Positions 17,101 through 26,155 of a stretch of DNA of 55,754 bases are shown here, one piece after another (the first letter of the stretch is position 1; each line of letters starts with the position of its first letter). The notes under the pieces are model-generated. The model saw nothing but the letters and a program-made list of their open reading frames with translations, was not told where the DNA came from and searched no databases. The position numbers and the translations under genes were made by a program. The stretch is from an uncultured Chlamydiae bacterium (lineage in GTDB: Bacteria > Chlamydiota > Chlamydiia > Chlamydiales > Rhabdochlamydiaceae): positions 1-55,754 of the forward strand of contig CAMFIG010000011.1 in the NCBI GenBank assembly GCA_945952445.1, written 5' to 3'.

Positions 17101-17442
17101 TTAGACTGGTAACGGTTGGAATTCGATCTTCTCTGGGACCTTTTCAACACGCAGGGTCAAAAAGCGGATAAGGTCTTCGTTGAGATGATACTCTCTCCAC
17201 ATTTCTGTCATTGCTGTTGCAGGTACGGTAAAATAGAGAAGCACATAGTGTCCTTCCCGTTTCTTTACGATCTCATAAGCGAGTTTTTTTCGCCCTTGAT
17301 CGAAAATTTTATGCAATTCCCCTCCCCTCTTCGTGATACCCGTGGTGATTTTATCCAGCGCTTTTTGTCTTGCGTCATCACTCAAGGTGGCATTGAGAAT
17401 ATACATCCCTTCATATAGATGTGTTCTTTCTTTTTTTGCCAT
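17101..17442 (-). CDS. rpsF: 30S ribosomal protein S6
   Basis: 113 residues with the S6 pattern YEGMYILNATLSDDAR, RKKLAYEIVKKREGHYVLLYF and HLNEDLIRFLTLRV. GGAGAG lies 7 bases before the ATG, overlapping the end of pth. It is the first of the three ribosomal genes rpsF-rpsR-rplI, the common bacterial order. Confidence 0.95.
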   Translation of the reverse strand: MAKKERTHLYEGMYILNATLSDDARQKALDKITTGITKRGGELHKIFDQGRKKLAYEIVKKREGHYVLLYFTVPATAMTEMWREYHLNEDLIRFLTLRVEKVPEKIEFQPLPV

Positions 17443-17445
17443 CTT

Positions 17446-18069
17446 CTACTCTCCTAAATTTTGTTCAGGTTTTTTTCCTTTCTGGCTCACATTGGCAAAT
17501 TGCATCGCCTGGACAATCCCGCTTTGGAGCCAACATTCCAGCGCACCCACTGCGCGTTCTATCATTTTTGGCAATTCTATCTGTTCTTCTTGGGTAAAGG
17601 GAGCTAGCACATAATCGGCTAAATGCCCCTGTCTGCGGTCTCCCACACCCAATCTCAGCCGCGCATAAGCTTGGGTGCCGAAGTGGAGTTCTATGCTTTT
17701 AAGGCCATTATGCCCTCCACTACTCCCGCAAGTCTTCATTCTCAAGTCTCCAAAGTCGATCGCTATATCATCGCTGACGACCATGACTTGAGTCAAAGGC
17801 ACATCAAAATATTTAGCGACCCGGCTGACGGATTCTCCGCTGCTGTTCATGTATGTAAGAGGACGAAGCAGAATGACCTTTTTTGAGGCGATAACACCTC
17901 GTGCCATTTCCGCTTCAAACTCTCTTTCTCCCCTTAAGGGCAAGCCCTGTTTTTTCGCCAGAGCCTCCACCACTCGAAACCCAATATTATGCCGAGTCAG
18001 TTCATAGGCTTTCCCCGGATTCCCCAGTCCTACAATTAAAAAGCTGAGGCCAAGAGGAAAGTTCTCCAC
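17446..18069 (-). CDS. pth: Peptidyl-tRNA hydrolase
   Basis: Releases tRNA from peptidyl-tRNA drop-offs. The motifs LIVGLGNPGKAYELTRHNIGF (two parts; includes the catalytic His), RPLTYMNSSG, VVSDDIAIDFG and SSGGHNGLKSI are all intact. 207 residues. The start is GTG 18069 with AGAGGG just upstream. rplY-pth-rpsF is the order seen in Chlamydia (CT799-CT801). Confidence 0.95.
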   Translation of the reverse strand: MENFPLGLSFLIVGLGNPGKAYELTRHNIGFRVVEALAKKQGLPLRGEREFEAEMARGVIASKKVILLRPLTYMNSSGESVSRVAKYFDVPLTQVMVVSDDIAIDFGDLRMKTCGSSGGHNGLKSIELHFGTQAYARLRLGVGDRRQGHLADYVLAPFTQEEQIELPKMIERAVGALECWLQSGIVQAMQFANVSQKGKKPEQNLGE

Positions 18070-18077
18070 ATTCCCTC

Positions 18078-18635
18078 TTATCGTTTCGCAATCACAACAA
18101 CTACTTCATCCAGCCGAGCCAAGGGTCTTACATCCTTTGGCATAGCAATATCGGACAGACGTTTAGATTGCTTAATTCCAAGCTCCCTGACATCAATTTC
18201 AAACATCTCAGGCATCTTGGATGGAAGGCACTCTACTTTAACACAACGGATCACCTGTCTTAAAAAACCACCCAGCTTGATCCCTGAACACTCTGCAGCG
18301 CCTGTGCACTCAATAGGCACCTTCACGCTGACTGGCATATCATCGATGAGCTCTTCCAAATCCACATGAAACACTTGGTACGTGGTCGGATGGTATTGGA
18401 TATCCTTGACAATCGCCCGGATCTCCCCATGCTCGCCCGCCAGTGTTAGTTTCGTTGTAGCCAGACGACCTGGCACCACTTGACGTAGAACCGTTGCGAA
18501 GTCTGAACCATTGATTGTAATCATTTCAGTAGGACGCTTAGGAGAATATAAAACCGCAGGGATATTGCCTTCTCTTCGGATTTGATGAATCTCGCTTTTT
18601 TTCGTCCCTACTCTTTTACTGATAGATAATTTCAT
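18078..18635 (-). CDS. rplY: 50S ribosomal protein L25 (Ctc form)
   Basis: 185 residues: an N-terminal L25 domain (VGTKKSEIHQIRREGNIPAV, then DIQYHPTTYQVFHVDLEEL), which binds 5S rRNA, and the C-terminal TL5/Ctc beta domain with IPIECTGAAE-like and IDVRELGIKQSKRLSDI segments. The Ctc form is the general-stress variant and is the one present in Chlamydia. It sits between prs and pth. Confidence 0.93.
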   Translation of the reverse strand: MKLSISKRVGTKKSEIHQIRREGNIPAVLYSPKRPTEMITINGSDFATVLRQVVPGRLATTKLTLAGEHGEIRAIVKDIQYHPTTYQVFHVDLEELIDDMPVSVKVPIECTGAAECSGIKLGGFLRQVIRCVKVECLPSKMPEMFEIDVRELGIKQSKRLSDIAMPKDVRPLARLDEVVVVIAKR

Positions 18636-18683
18636 ACACGTGTTCTCCTCGAGTAAGGAAAAGTTATTCCAAATTCTTTAATA

Positions 18684-19625
18684 TTACTGGGGGCGGAATA
18701 GAGAGGAAATCGATTTGTCACTTACAATACAATCGATTGCAAGAGCAAAAAGATTTGCTATTGAAACCACCTGCAAACGCTCCCTTCCGGGGACATTTCC
18801 AAGAGGAATGGTATTCGATAATAACATCTTTTCAATCGCACTTTCTTCAAACGCTTTGCCCAGCAGCAGGCCGTGGGATACGACAGCATATACTTTTTTG
18901 GCTCCGGCTTGTTTACACACCCAAGACGCCATCTTTAAAGTACTCCCTGTCGAGCAGATATCGTCTACGAGAAAGACCTCTTTGTCTTTCACATCTCCGA
19001 TTAATGCTGCAGCTTCCACAATCTCTGCACTGACCCTTCTTTTATCTACGATTGCAAGCCCTGTACCCAGATCTCTTGCAAAGGCCTTAGCCAACTTGAT
19101 GCTCCCTATATCCGGAGCTACCATAATCGGGTTTCGCGCACCCATCTTTTTTATCTCTTCCACAAAAACAGGTCTTGCATAGAGATTATCTACAGGCACG
19201 TTAAAAAAACCCTGGACTTGCTCTGCGTGCAAATCCATCGTCAGCACTCGGTCTACCCCTGACTTCTCGAGAAGATCCGCTACAAGCTTTGCCGTAATCG
19301 GAACCCTCCCTCGATCTTTTCGATCCTGCCTTGCATACCCAAAATAGGGGATGACAGCCGTAATCGATTTAACAGAGGCTCGCTTCAATGCATCCACAAT
19401 AATAAACAGCTCCAGGAGATAGAAGTTGGGACGTCGTGCGATGGTTTGCAAAACAAACACATCCCGACCGCGGACATTCTCTAAAATTTGAACGCCTATC
19501 TCTTCATCTGGAAAAGTCTCTATTTGGATCTTTCCAAGCGACACATGCAAATTCTTCGCAATCTGCTCTCCCAGCTCCCTATGAGAAGAACCCGCAAAAA
19601 GCAAAAACGAAGAGTTTTCATGCAT
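18684..19625 (-). CDS. prs: Ribose-phosphate pyrophosphokinase (PRPP synthetase)
   Basis: Makes PRPP from ribose-5-phosphate and ATP for nucleotide and amino-acid synthesis. The motifs TFPDEEIGVQI, YFGYARQDRKDRGRVPI, the Mg site MDLHAEQVQGFF and the PRPP loop VFLVDDICSTGSTL are all present; 313 residues is standard. The start ATG lies 18 bases downstream of the tRNA-Gln gene, so tRNA and prs are likely co-transcribed. As far as I know, pathogenic Chlamydia lacks prs, so its presence points to a metabolically richer relative. Confidence 0.94.
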   Translation of the reverse strand: MHENSSFLLFAGSSHRELGEQIAKNLHVSLGKIQIETFPDEEIGVQILENVRGRDVFVLQTIARRPNFYLLELFIIVDALKRASVKSITAVIPYFGYARQDRKDRGRVPITAKLVADLLEKSGVDRVLTMDLHAEQVQGFFNVPVDNLYARPVFVEEIKKMGARNPIMVAPDIGSIKLAKAFARDLGTGLAIVDKRRVSAEIVEAAALIGDVKDKEVFLVDDICSTGSTLKMASWVCKQAGAKKVYAVVSHGLLLGKAFEESAIEKMLLSNTIPLGNVPGRERLQVVSIANLFALAIDCIVSDKSISSLFRPQ

Positions 19626-19643
19626 TTTATACTCACAGTTTAA

Positions 19644-19715
<72 letters not shown>

Positions 19716-20091
19716 CCATTTTCATTCGGTGAAAAATGCAAACAGCATTATGCTAAGGATTTTGCGAATAAAAAGCAACTTGATCTCTTAAAAATTACAC
19801 AACCATCTAGAAGTCAATGGTTTAAAAATCGAAAAAAGATCGCTAAGGCAGGTGTTTTTCCCACGTTTTGAGAGATACTTCCCCTCGGCTTCCCGCAAAA
19901 AAATTTCTAATTTCTTAGGGCAATATCCAATAGTCGCATTCCTCTTACCAAGAAGCGGTTGCATTCTTAGAATTAAAACATAAATATTTGAATATAATAA
20001 AAACACAGTCAATATAACTGTATTTTTAATTTATAATAATGATATAATACTTATAAATTTGATTAATATATTAAAACAAAGGTATTTTATT
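19716..20091. other. 376-bp AT-rich spacer
   Basis: No gene is seen. The right half is very AT-rich with several TATAAT-like boxes (one at about 20042-20048) that could drive the rightward gene at 20092. A small inverted repeat, ACAGT (20005-20009) and ACTGT (20017-20021), is followed by a T-rich run and may be a weak terminator or binding site. On the minus strand CATAAT (19747-19752) is a possible -10 for the tRNA-Gln gene, without a good -35. Confidence 0.5.
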
Positions 20092-22059
20092 ATGGTAACA
20101 CCATTAGATAGCGTAAGAAGCTTGACTTCCGCCACTACTCCTACAGCAGGAAGCCCTTCTCCAGCACCAACTCCGGCAGCTACAGCGGCAAGTGCCGCTG
20201 CAGGGAGAGCATTGTCAGTACCTGCAACACCAACACCAACACCAACACCTGTCTCTGCAACTCCACCTCCCGCCATTCCCGCAGTCCCAGCCCGCCGTCC
20301 CAGCATATCTTCTGACAGCTCCGGAGGAACCACGACTGAGCCAACTATAGCCGACTACAAATCTTTTCTAAGCTCGGCTATCACCCACTTTAAGAGCACT
20401 AATGTCAGTTCAAAATCCCCACTAAGAAACGCTCTCCACCGTCTTCCCTATCAAGAACGCGCTATTGTAAAGCAAGCAATTGAAGTTCTGAATGACCCAA
20501 GCTCTCCAGACTCTTTGTCCAATAGAGCTTGTCTATTGAGTGCAGCCGCCATTTTACAAAGCCCTTTACCTAGCCTTGAAGACGCCCCCAAAGGAAGCAC
20601 TCTCTCGATGGACGGTCACATTACTAGCTCTGAGTTAACAACTCTCATCGAAAGCGCTACCCTATTACCCCCCCCTCAGACTGCTCCAAATTTGGCACAA
20701 TTAATTCAGTCAAATATTGAAGCATGTCAATCAGAATTCACCAACCTCCAAAACCGTCAGGAATCGCTTACTACTCTGCTGATTCAGTACAAGACAGATT
20801 GGCAAGCTATCATTCAACAACTACCCAAAAAAGGATCAACCTCCGATAGCTTTGTACCGTTTAATTTTCGCAAAACGAAATTTATACAAAAATTACAATC
20901 CTCACAACCATCTGACACTCTTGAGCAATTCGCACAAACACAACTTGTTGCTAAATTAACTGAAATCCAAGTTCCTCTCCATCTTCGAGGTCACAATGCA
21001 GCCCTGCAGGAATCTGCAGAAGACGTAATCGTTCACATTGAGAAATTACAAAAAAAGATCGATAAACATTTAGCAAAAAACCAAAAGTCTCTTAGCACAA
21101 TTCAGGTAACCCTGCAAGCAGCTCAAAACGCTCAAACTAGGACTTCATCCGTCTCCGCTATCGCTTCTTCCTCCAGCATAACACCAGAAGAGGCCCGAAA
21201 ACATTGCGAGGCTTGCGCTCCTTTGGCAAAAGAAATAACAGCATTATCCGCAATGCCCTTAGCAAATGAAGAAGATGGAATGATTTGCTTAATGACCGCA
21301 GAAGCACTTGCAGCCCGTATAGACCATGAATATACAGGGATCACAAAAGTGCTACGTCACAAGCCTCCAGAGTTAAGGACTCTCCTCGAAGCTCTTAATC
21401 TGGCCGTCGCAAACGCAAACGCGTCGGATGCTATACAAGCAGCACAGCATTTTGATGCGATATACAACTCTTGGAGCCTAGCATTTGACGCTGGAAAAGC
21501 ATTAGCTCAAAAAGCTCAAGCGCTGCAATCCTCCGCAAAACCATCCCCCGCAGCAGCAGCCCCCGCAGCAGCTCCTGGATTAAAACCTCAAAGCGCTGAG
21601 CCGGCAGCAGCAGCTCCAACAACACCTGCAGCAGCTCCAACAACACCTGCAGCGGCTCCTGCACCAGCGCTCTCAACTTCCAACCGAGCTTCCACTTTCG
21701 CTTCTTTCTCGGACTCGAATAATCCTACAACAAAAGCCTCTACATTGATAACTCAACTAAAAACCCCCCCAAAGGGCCAATGGAACCAAATTCAACTAAC
21801 ACTATGGAACCAGATTCCAGAAGAGTCACGCAATCGGACATATGGGAAGTTCTATGAACTAGCAACCGCAGAGTCTTCTCCGATCAAACAAGGATTTGAT
21901 ACTTATTGCAGAGGCTTACCCACAGCACAGCAATGGAAAGCCGGGGAAGTTGCCTTCCTGAGCACACAATCTTCAGAAATAACTGCATCCTGGAACGAAG
22001 TACGAGCTCAAGCAATTCAAGCGGTATTCTCCCCCTCATCTCGAAGCGATAAAAAATAA
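20092..22059 (+). CDS. Pro/Ala-rich protein with coiled-coil regions, putative effector
   Basis: 655 residues, not recognised. The N-terminal 70 residues are a low-complexity Pro/Ala/Thr tract (TPTPTPVSATPPPAIPAVP). A helical middle (about 90-490) contains Gln-rich predicted coils (ILKQ-type and HIEKLQKKIDKHLAKNQKSL), and a second AAPTTPAAAP repeat tract lies near 490-545, before a folded-looking C-terminal 110 residues. There is no Sec signal or membrane segment. A disordered N-terminus with helical body fits chlamydial type III effectors, but that is inference. ATG 20092 follows AAAGG; the frame extends to a TTG at 20059. A Gly/Val-rich antisense frame here is a compositional shadow. Confidence 0.75.
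   Translation: MVTPLDSVRSLTSATTPTAGSPSPAPTPAATAASAAAGRALSVPATPTPTPTPVSATPPPAIPAVPARRPSISSDSSGGTTTEPTIADYKSFLSSAITHFKSTNVSSKSPLRNALHRLPYQERAIVKQAIEVLNDPSSPDSLSNRACLLSAAAILQSPLPSLEDAPKGSTLSMDGHITSSELTTLIESATLLPPPQTAPNLAQLIQSNIEACQSEFTNLQNRQESLTTLLIQYKTDWQAIIQQLPKKGSTSDSFVPFNFRKTKFIQKLQSSQPSDTLEQFAQTQLVAKLTEIQVPLHLRGHNAALQESAEDVIVHIEKLQKKIDKHLAKNQKSLSTIQVTLQAAQNAQTRTSSVSAIASSSSITPEEARKHCEACAPLAKEITALSAMPLANEEDGMICLMTAEALAARIDHEYTGITKVLRHKPPELRTLLEALNLAVANANASDAIQAAQHFDAIYNSWSLAFDAGKALAQKAQALQSSAKPSPAAAAPAAAPGLKPQSAEPAAAAPTTPAAAPTTPAAAPAPALSTSNRASTFASFSDSNNPTTKASTLITQLKTPPKGQWNQIQLTLWNQIPEESRNRTYGKFYELATAESSPIKQGFDTYCRGLPTAQQWKAGEVAFLSTQSSEITASWNEVRAQAIQAVFSPSSRSDKK
21602..21663 (+). repeat. In-frame 21-bp repeat encoding AAAPTTP
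   Basis: The unit GCAGCAGCTCCAACAACACC is repeated directly two times and followed by a partial third copy (GCAGCGGCTCCT). It encodes the Ala/Pro/Thr linker and could vary in length by slippage without changing frame. Confidence 0.7.
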
Positions 22060-22070
22060 ACCAACCCCTT

Positions 22071-22104
22071 CCAGCAGCCTGAAGCATCTATTCAGGCTGC
22101 TTGG
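22071..22104 (+). terminator. Hairpin after the Pro/Ala-rich gene
   Basis: AGCAGCCTGAA (22073-22083) and TTCAGGCTGCT (22091-22101) pair over 11 bases around a 7-base loop, 13 bases after the stop at 22059. No T-run follows, so intrinsic termination is uncertain. Confidence 0.45.
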
Positions 22105-22180
22105 AAAATCCACAGAAAGACTGTTCCAGAAAATCCCGATTCGGTATATCAAAAAAACATACCGCTAGAAAGAGGTTTTC

Positions 22181-23650
22181 ATGCATGTCATCCATATAGG
22201 CTCCGAGCTGGCTCCGATCGCCAAAGTAGGAGGCCTCGGCGATGTACTCCATGGACTGTCAAAAGAGCTGGTACGCCAAGGACATCATGTAGAAATCATC
22301 CTACCGAAATACGATGTCATCGATTATAGTCATCTTCGATCTTTAAAAGTCCATTACCGAGACCTTTGGTCTTTTGATGGACCTCATCGATATAATAACA
22401 CCATCTGGTCGGCTGAAGTCGACGGTCTCAACGTCTTGTTGATAGAACCCCATCATCCCGATTATTTTTTTAGTAGGGGGACTGTTTATGGATGCCGCGA
22501 TGATATCGACCGTTTTTTGTATTTTTCTAGGACGGCGATGGAGTTTCTTTTTAAATCTGGAAGAAAGCCAGATGTTCTGCACGTCCACGACTGGCCCGCA
22601 GCGATTGTACCTGTTTTATACAGAGATATGTATATCCCGCTTGGATTTGTGACAAAAAAAACCGTGCTCACACTGCATAACCTAGAACACCAGGGCAGGT
22701 GCAGTCCCCATAATCTCACACGCATAGGACTGCATGGAGAGCACTATCTGGACAAGACCCTTCTACAAGACCCTGCCTCACCCCAGCTAATCAACCTGTT
22801 AAAAGGAGGCATTGTCTATGCAGACAAGCTCACGACAGTCTCTCCGCAATATCAACAGGAGATCCAAACCCCCGAAGGCGGCCATGGACTCGATGCCGTT
22901 TTACACCAAGAGCAGCTCAAGCTCCAAGGGATCTTAAACGGCATCGATGAAGACTTCTGGAATCCAGAGACCGATCCGCATCTCGTAGCTCGATACTCTA
23001 CATATCCTCCGTATTTAGAAGAGCCATTTGCCAAGATCCTCCATGCCAAAGAAAAAAATAAGGCCCATGTACGCAAACACCTGAGGATGACAGAGAATAA
23101 AAAGCCCTTAGTTGCTTGTATCACCCGTCTAGTCCAACAAAAAGGCCCTCATCTTATTGCACATGCTTTAGAGAGAACGCTGGAAAGGGGCGGACAGTTT
23201 GCGTTGCTAGGGTCTGCTCTTGACCCCGAGATCCATGCTTTTTTTACTGCACTACAAGAGAAACACAGCAACAACCCAGATGTCTCTATCCTACTGGATT
23301 ACAACGAAGCACTGGCTCATCAGATCTTCGCTGGCGCCGACTTACTGGTAATCCCCTCTATTTTTGAACCCTGTGGTCTCACACAGATGATCGCATTGCG
23401 CTATGGAACCATCCCGCTCGTTCGAAAGACAGGAGGCCTTGCAGATACGATCGCAGACTCTCAAAACGGGTTCGTCTTTGAAACTCCCGATCAGAAAGGA
23501 GTGAACTCAGCAGTCGATAGAGCCCTTGCTCTATGGAAAAACCAACCTGCAGAATGGCAGAAAATCATGAAGACAGGAATGGCACAAGACTTTAGCTGGA
23601 AGCAGGCAGCTTTAGAGTATGCAACCCTCTATAAAGCCTTAAAAACCTAG
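22181..23650 (+). CDS. glgA: Glycogen synthase (ADP-glucose)
   Basis: GT5 enzyme that extends alpha-1,4-glucan from ADP-glucose. The donor-binding loop KVGGLGDVLHGLSKEL is at residues 16-31. LHVHDWPAAIVPVLY and TLHNLEHQGRC mark the N-terminal GT-B domain; GILNGIDEDFWNPETD, ACITRLVQQKGPHLI and the catalytic IPSIFEPCGLTQMIALRYG mark the C-terminal domain. 489 residues. AAAGAGG precedes the ATG. Its 3' end overlaps the convergent pgsA by 12 bases. In Chlamydia glgA (CT798) likewise lies next to pgsA (CT797). Glycogen is relevant to the starch-binding protein at 52819-54297. Confidence 0.95.
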   Translation: MHVIHIGSELAPIAKVGGLGDVLHGLSKELVRQGHHVEIILPKYDVIDYSHLRSLKVHYRDLWSFDGPHRYNNTIWSAEVDGLNVLLIEPHHPDYFFSRGTVYGCRDDIDRFLYFSRTAMEFLFKSGRKPDVLHVHDWPAAIVPVLYRDMYIPLGFVTKKTVLTLHNLEHQGRCSPHNLTRIGLHGEHYLDKTLLQDPASPQLINLLKGGIVYADKLTTVSPQYQQEIQTPEGGHGLDAVLHQEQLKLQGILNGIDEDFWNPETDPHLVARYSTYPPYLEEPFAKILHAKEKNKAHVRKHLRMTENKKPLVACITRLVQQKGPHLIAHALERTLERGGQFALLGSALDPEIHAFFTALQEKHSNNPDVSILLDYNEALAHQIFAGADLLVIPSIFEPCGLTQMIALRYGTIPLVRKTGGLADTIADSQNGFVFETPDQKGVNSAVDRALALWKNQPAEWQKIMKTGMAQDFSWKQAALEYATLYKALKT

Positions 23651-24226
23651 CGCCTTGCGAATATAAGAGTAGTTTGCTTGGATATACTCAAAACAGGAGT
23701 AGACCACATAGAGCGCTGCACAAAACACGCTATAGAAGCTCACACTGCGGAGCGTGCTCAATTCGAGATATCCCAAGGAATACGGGATCATCAAAATTAA
23801 GATACAGAAGATGACGACAGCTAAAATCACCGCCTTGATCTTCCCGCTCCAGCGGGCAGCTAGGGTGAGGCCTCTTAAAGCACAGACAGTGCGTAGAGTG
23901 CTGATTAGAGTGTCCCGGTAGAAGAAGACGACAAAAAGCAGAAGCGGTAGCTTTAGAAACCCTTGGGTGAAGGCTAGCAATACCGACAGACGAAAGATGC
24001 TATCTGCCATAGGGTCTAACAACTTACCGAGCTCCGTCACTTTATTATGCCTTCTGGCAAAGAAGCCGTCAAAGAGGTCAGAAAGCTCAGAGATCACCGC
24101 TAAAAAAAGCAAGATATAGGGCAGCCACTCCAAAGAGATCCCCATCTCTTCGTAATAAAGGAATGTCGCCATGAAGAGAGGCCCGAGTAAAATCCTGGAT
24201 AATGTTAAGCATAGCGGCAAGTTCAA
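23639..24226 (-). CDS. pgsA: CDP-alcohol phosphatidyltransferase (PgsA type)
   Basis: Membrane enzyme, probably CDP-diacylglycerol-glycerol-3-phosphate 3-phosphatidyltransferase, making phosphatidylglycerophosphate. The family motif is complete: DLFDGFFARRHNKVTELGKL then LDPMAD (D-x2-DG-x2-AR-x8-G-x3-D-x3-D). Five to six membrane helices; 195 residues. The start is TTG, supported by GGGGGATC upstream and by the MNLPLCLTLSR beginning that matches the PgsA N-terminus. Lies downstream of rlmN on the same strand. Confidence 0.9.
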   Translation of the reverse strand: MNLPLCLTLSRILLGPLFMATFLYYEEMGISLEWLPYILLFLAVISELSDLFDGFFARRHNKVTELGKLLDPMADSIFRLSVLLAFTQGFLKLPLLLFVVFFYRDTLISTLRTVCALRGLTLAARWSGKIKAVILAVVIFCILILMIPYSLGYLELSTLRSVSFYSVFCAALYVVYSCFEYIQANYSYIRKALGF

Positions 24227-24297
24227 GAGAGAGATCCCCCATCTAGCGATTTTCTTGACAGGAGCTTATCTTCTTAAGAAAATTAACGCCAGATTTT

Positions 24298-25359
24298 TTA
24301 AGGGGACACTAAAGAGAGTTTATCTTCCTGCTGTTTTTTCAGGGCTAGCTGTCCGCATGCGGCAGCGATATCTTTCCCTTTGGTATACCTCCAGGTGGTG
24401 ACAACGCCTCTTTGCTCTAGGGTATGTTTGAATGCTTCGATCTGCTCCTTTTCAGGGCGCTGCAGCCGCAGTCCTTCAACAGGATTGTAAGGGATCAGGT
24501 TGACGGTGCAAGGATGCCCCTTCAAAAGAAGAGCAAGCTCTTTAGCATGTTCCACTTCGTCATTGATCCCTGCAAGAAGAGTATACTCATAGGTGAGGTT
24601 TCTCTTGGTATGCTGAGCATACTCGAGCATGGAAGAGAGGATATCGGATAGATCGTATTTTCTGGCATAAGGGATGATCTTCTTGCGGATATGCTGGTTT
24701 GGGGCATGCAAAGAAAGAACAAGGTTCACCCGAAACTCTTCTTGCGCAAGCTTCCGGATCCCTTCGATAACCCCTACTGTAGAGACAGTGATACGCCTTT
24801 CCGAAAGGTTCAAGCGGTTAGGATCGCATAACATCCGAATTGCAGAGGTGACGGCATCGTAGTTTTCAAGAGGCTCTCCCATCCCCATAAATACGACGTG
24901 AGAGACGCGCTCATCTTTAGCCCGAAGCCAGCGCTCAATATGATATACCTGTTCAAAGATCTCCGCCTGTGTCAGATCGCGAATAAGCCCCTCTTTCCCT
25001 GAAGCGCAAAAAGCGCACCGAGCAGGACAGCCTACCTGCGAAGAGACGCATACCGTTCTTCTACCGGGGGCCAAGATCAGGACCGATTCGACTAATTTGC
25101 CATCGGAGAGCTTCCAAAGAAACTTCATCGTCTCTCCATCTTTGGAGGTCTCAACGCCTGCTTGCGATAGAGACTCCATCGAAAACTGCAAAGCGAGCTT
25201 CTCTCGAAAAGCCAAAGGGAGATTGCTCATCAGATTCCAATCGATCACCTGTTTTTGATAAACCCATTCCCATACTTGTTTGGCGCGGAAAGGTTTTTCT
25301 TGGACATCAGCGCACCAAGCCGCAAGGGTCTCTAAGGTCTGGTCGTAAAAGTTTTGCAT
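24298..25359 (-). CDS. rlmN: Dual-specificity RNA methyltransferase RlmN
   Basis: Radical-SAM enzyme that methylates C2 of A2503 in 23S rRNA and A37 of some tRNAs. The 4Fe-4S motif is VGCPARCAFCASG (CxxxCxxC); FRAKQVWEWVYQK, VFMGMGEPLENYD and NLIPYNPVEG are family signatures. 353 residues from ATG 25359, which has a strong AAGGAG just upstream; the longer frame to 25557 adds a poly-Lys shadow and is rejected. Confidence 0.94.
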   Translation of the reverse strand: MQNFYDQTLETLAAWCADVQEKPFRAKQVWEWVYQKQVIDWNLMSNLPLAFREKLALQFSMESLSQAGVETSKDGETMKFLWKLSDGKLVESVLILAPGRRTVCVSSQVGCPARCAFCASGKEGLIRDLTQAEIFEQVYHIERWLRAKDERVSHVVFMGMGEPLENYDAVTSAIRMLCDPNRLNLSERRITVSTVGVIEGIRKLAQEEFRVNLVLSLHAPNQHIRKKIIPYARKYDLSDILSSMLEYAQHTKRNLTYEYTLLAGINDEVEHAKELALLLKGHPCTVNLIPYNPVEGLRLQRPEKEQIEAFKHTLEQRGVVTTWRYTKGKDIAAACGQLALKKQQEDKLSLVSP

Positions 25360-25366
25360 ATTCTCC

Positions 25367-25603
25367 TTAACCAAATCGATGCACCCATCGATCCATGGGA
25401 TTGCAATTTGGAGGAACATGGTAGTATCTCTGATTGCGCTGCGAGGTAGCAGCTCTCTGGTGAGCTTCAAGAGTCCCTTGCATATTGCGCAAGGCGCAAT
25501 CAGTGACTTTTTGTTCTTCTTTTTTTTCTTCCTTCGCTGGATCGATACGAAGCCCACGAAGGTATGTTAAGCAAAAAGACGGGTAGTCTGTTATAAGACT
25601 CAT
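25367..25603 (-). CDS. Possible 78-residue protein upstream of rlmN
   Basis: The ATG at 25603 has a good Shine-Dalgarno (GGAGAG, 3 bases away) and the frame ends 7 bases before the rlmN start, so it could be translated as the first cistron. The sequence (LRGLRIDPAKEEKKEEQKVTD, in two halves; C-terminal NPMDRWVHRFG) has no recognisable domain and is rich in Arg, Lys and Glu. It could be a real small protein or a leader peptide affecting rlmN translation. Confidence 0.4.
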   Translation of the reverse strand: MSLITDYPSFCLTYLRGLRIDPAKEEKKEEQKVTDCALRNMQGTLEAHQRAATSQRNQRYYHVPPNCNPMDRWVHRFG

Positions 25604-26155
25604 AAGCTCTCCATAGTTTTTAAGAGAACAATCTTAATACAATCCCCATTAAAACACCCAGGGAAATTACATGAAAAACGGAATTATACTGGAACATATT
25701 GTTGGCTAAATGGATAAGAAATCGCAGAATTTTACTGCAGTTTCATCCAGTCTAGCGCGTAAAATTTGCGCAATTTGGCTTTACGCAGTCGAATTTTTCG
25801 GCGTGAATCGTATTTTGTATGTCATTGAAAACAAAAGGCTTCAGCCGTGAAGCTGAAGCCTTAATTTGAATTCGAGGTGAAGAGATGCATTCAGAACTCT
25901 TGACTGGAAAAAATGGAATGATTGCTATCGTTTGCTCTCAACTACCAATTTCCTACCAAAATCTACTGATTTGGTATTTAATGTCACAAGTGACTCGCAT
26001 TAAGCGGCCTTTGATTGCATAGATTTCAATAGCGTCATTTCGTTTTGACATTTCGGTGCCTTGCATGCAAAAAACTCTCATAACTTTTTAATGGAAAAGA
26101 TTCAAGATTTTCTCTACAATTGTATCGCCATATCTGAAGCTTGAAAGGAGCAATT
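25604..26155. other. 552-bp gene-free stretch with inverted repeats and relic sequence
   Basis: No intact gene is visible. It holds inverted repeat GCGTAAA (25757-25763) / TTTACGC (25780-25786) with TTGCGCAA between the arms, a perfect 11-bp hairpin at 25835-25862, and the 21-base SELLTG segment (25889-25909) shared with 11674-11694. From 25883 one frame reads through MHSELLTGKNGMIAIVCSQ and continues for about 40 residues to a stop. This looks like decayed accessory DNA leading into the RhuM relic. Confidence 0.5.
25835..25862. terminator. Perfect 11-bp stem-loop between rlmN and the RhuM relic
   Basis: AAGGCTTCAGC (25835-25845) pairs with GCTGAAGCCTT (25852-25862) around a 6-base loop. Flanking A- and T-rich bases are short on both sides. 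It stands alone between genes, so it could be a bidirectional terminator or the trace of a small repeat element. Confidence 0.45.

Noticed and set aside
20031-20333. Gly/Ala/Val-rich frame on the minus strand opposite the start of the Pro/Ala-rich gene
   Set aside because: It mirrors the biased codons of the Pro/Ala/Thr tract on the plus strand; no ribosome-binding site and no protein-like order.
25360-25557. N-terminal extension of RlmN with a Lys run
   Set aside because: A strong AAGGAG precedes ATG 25359 and the family N-terminus begins there.
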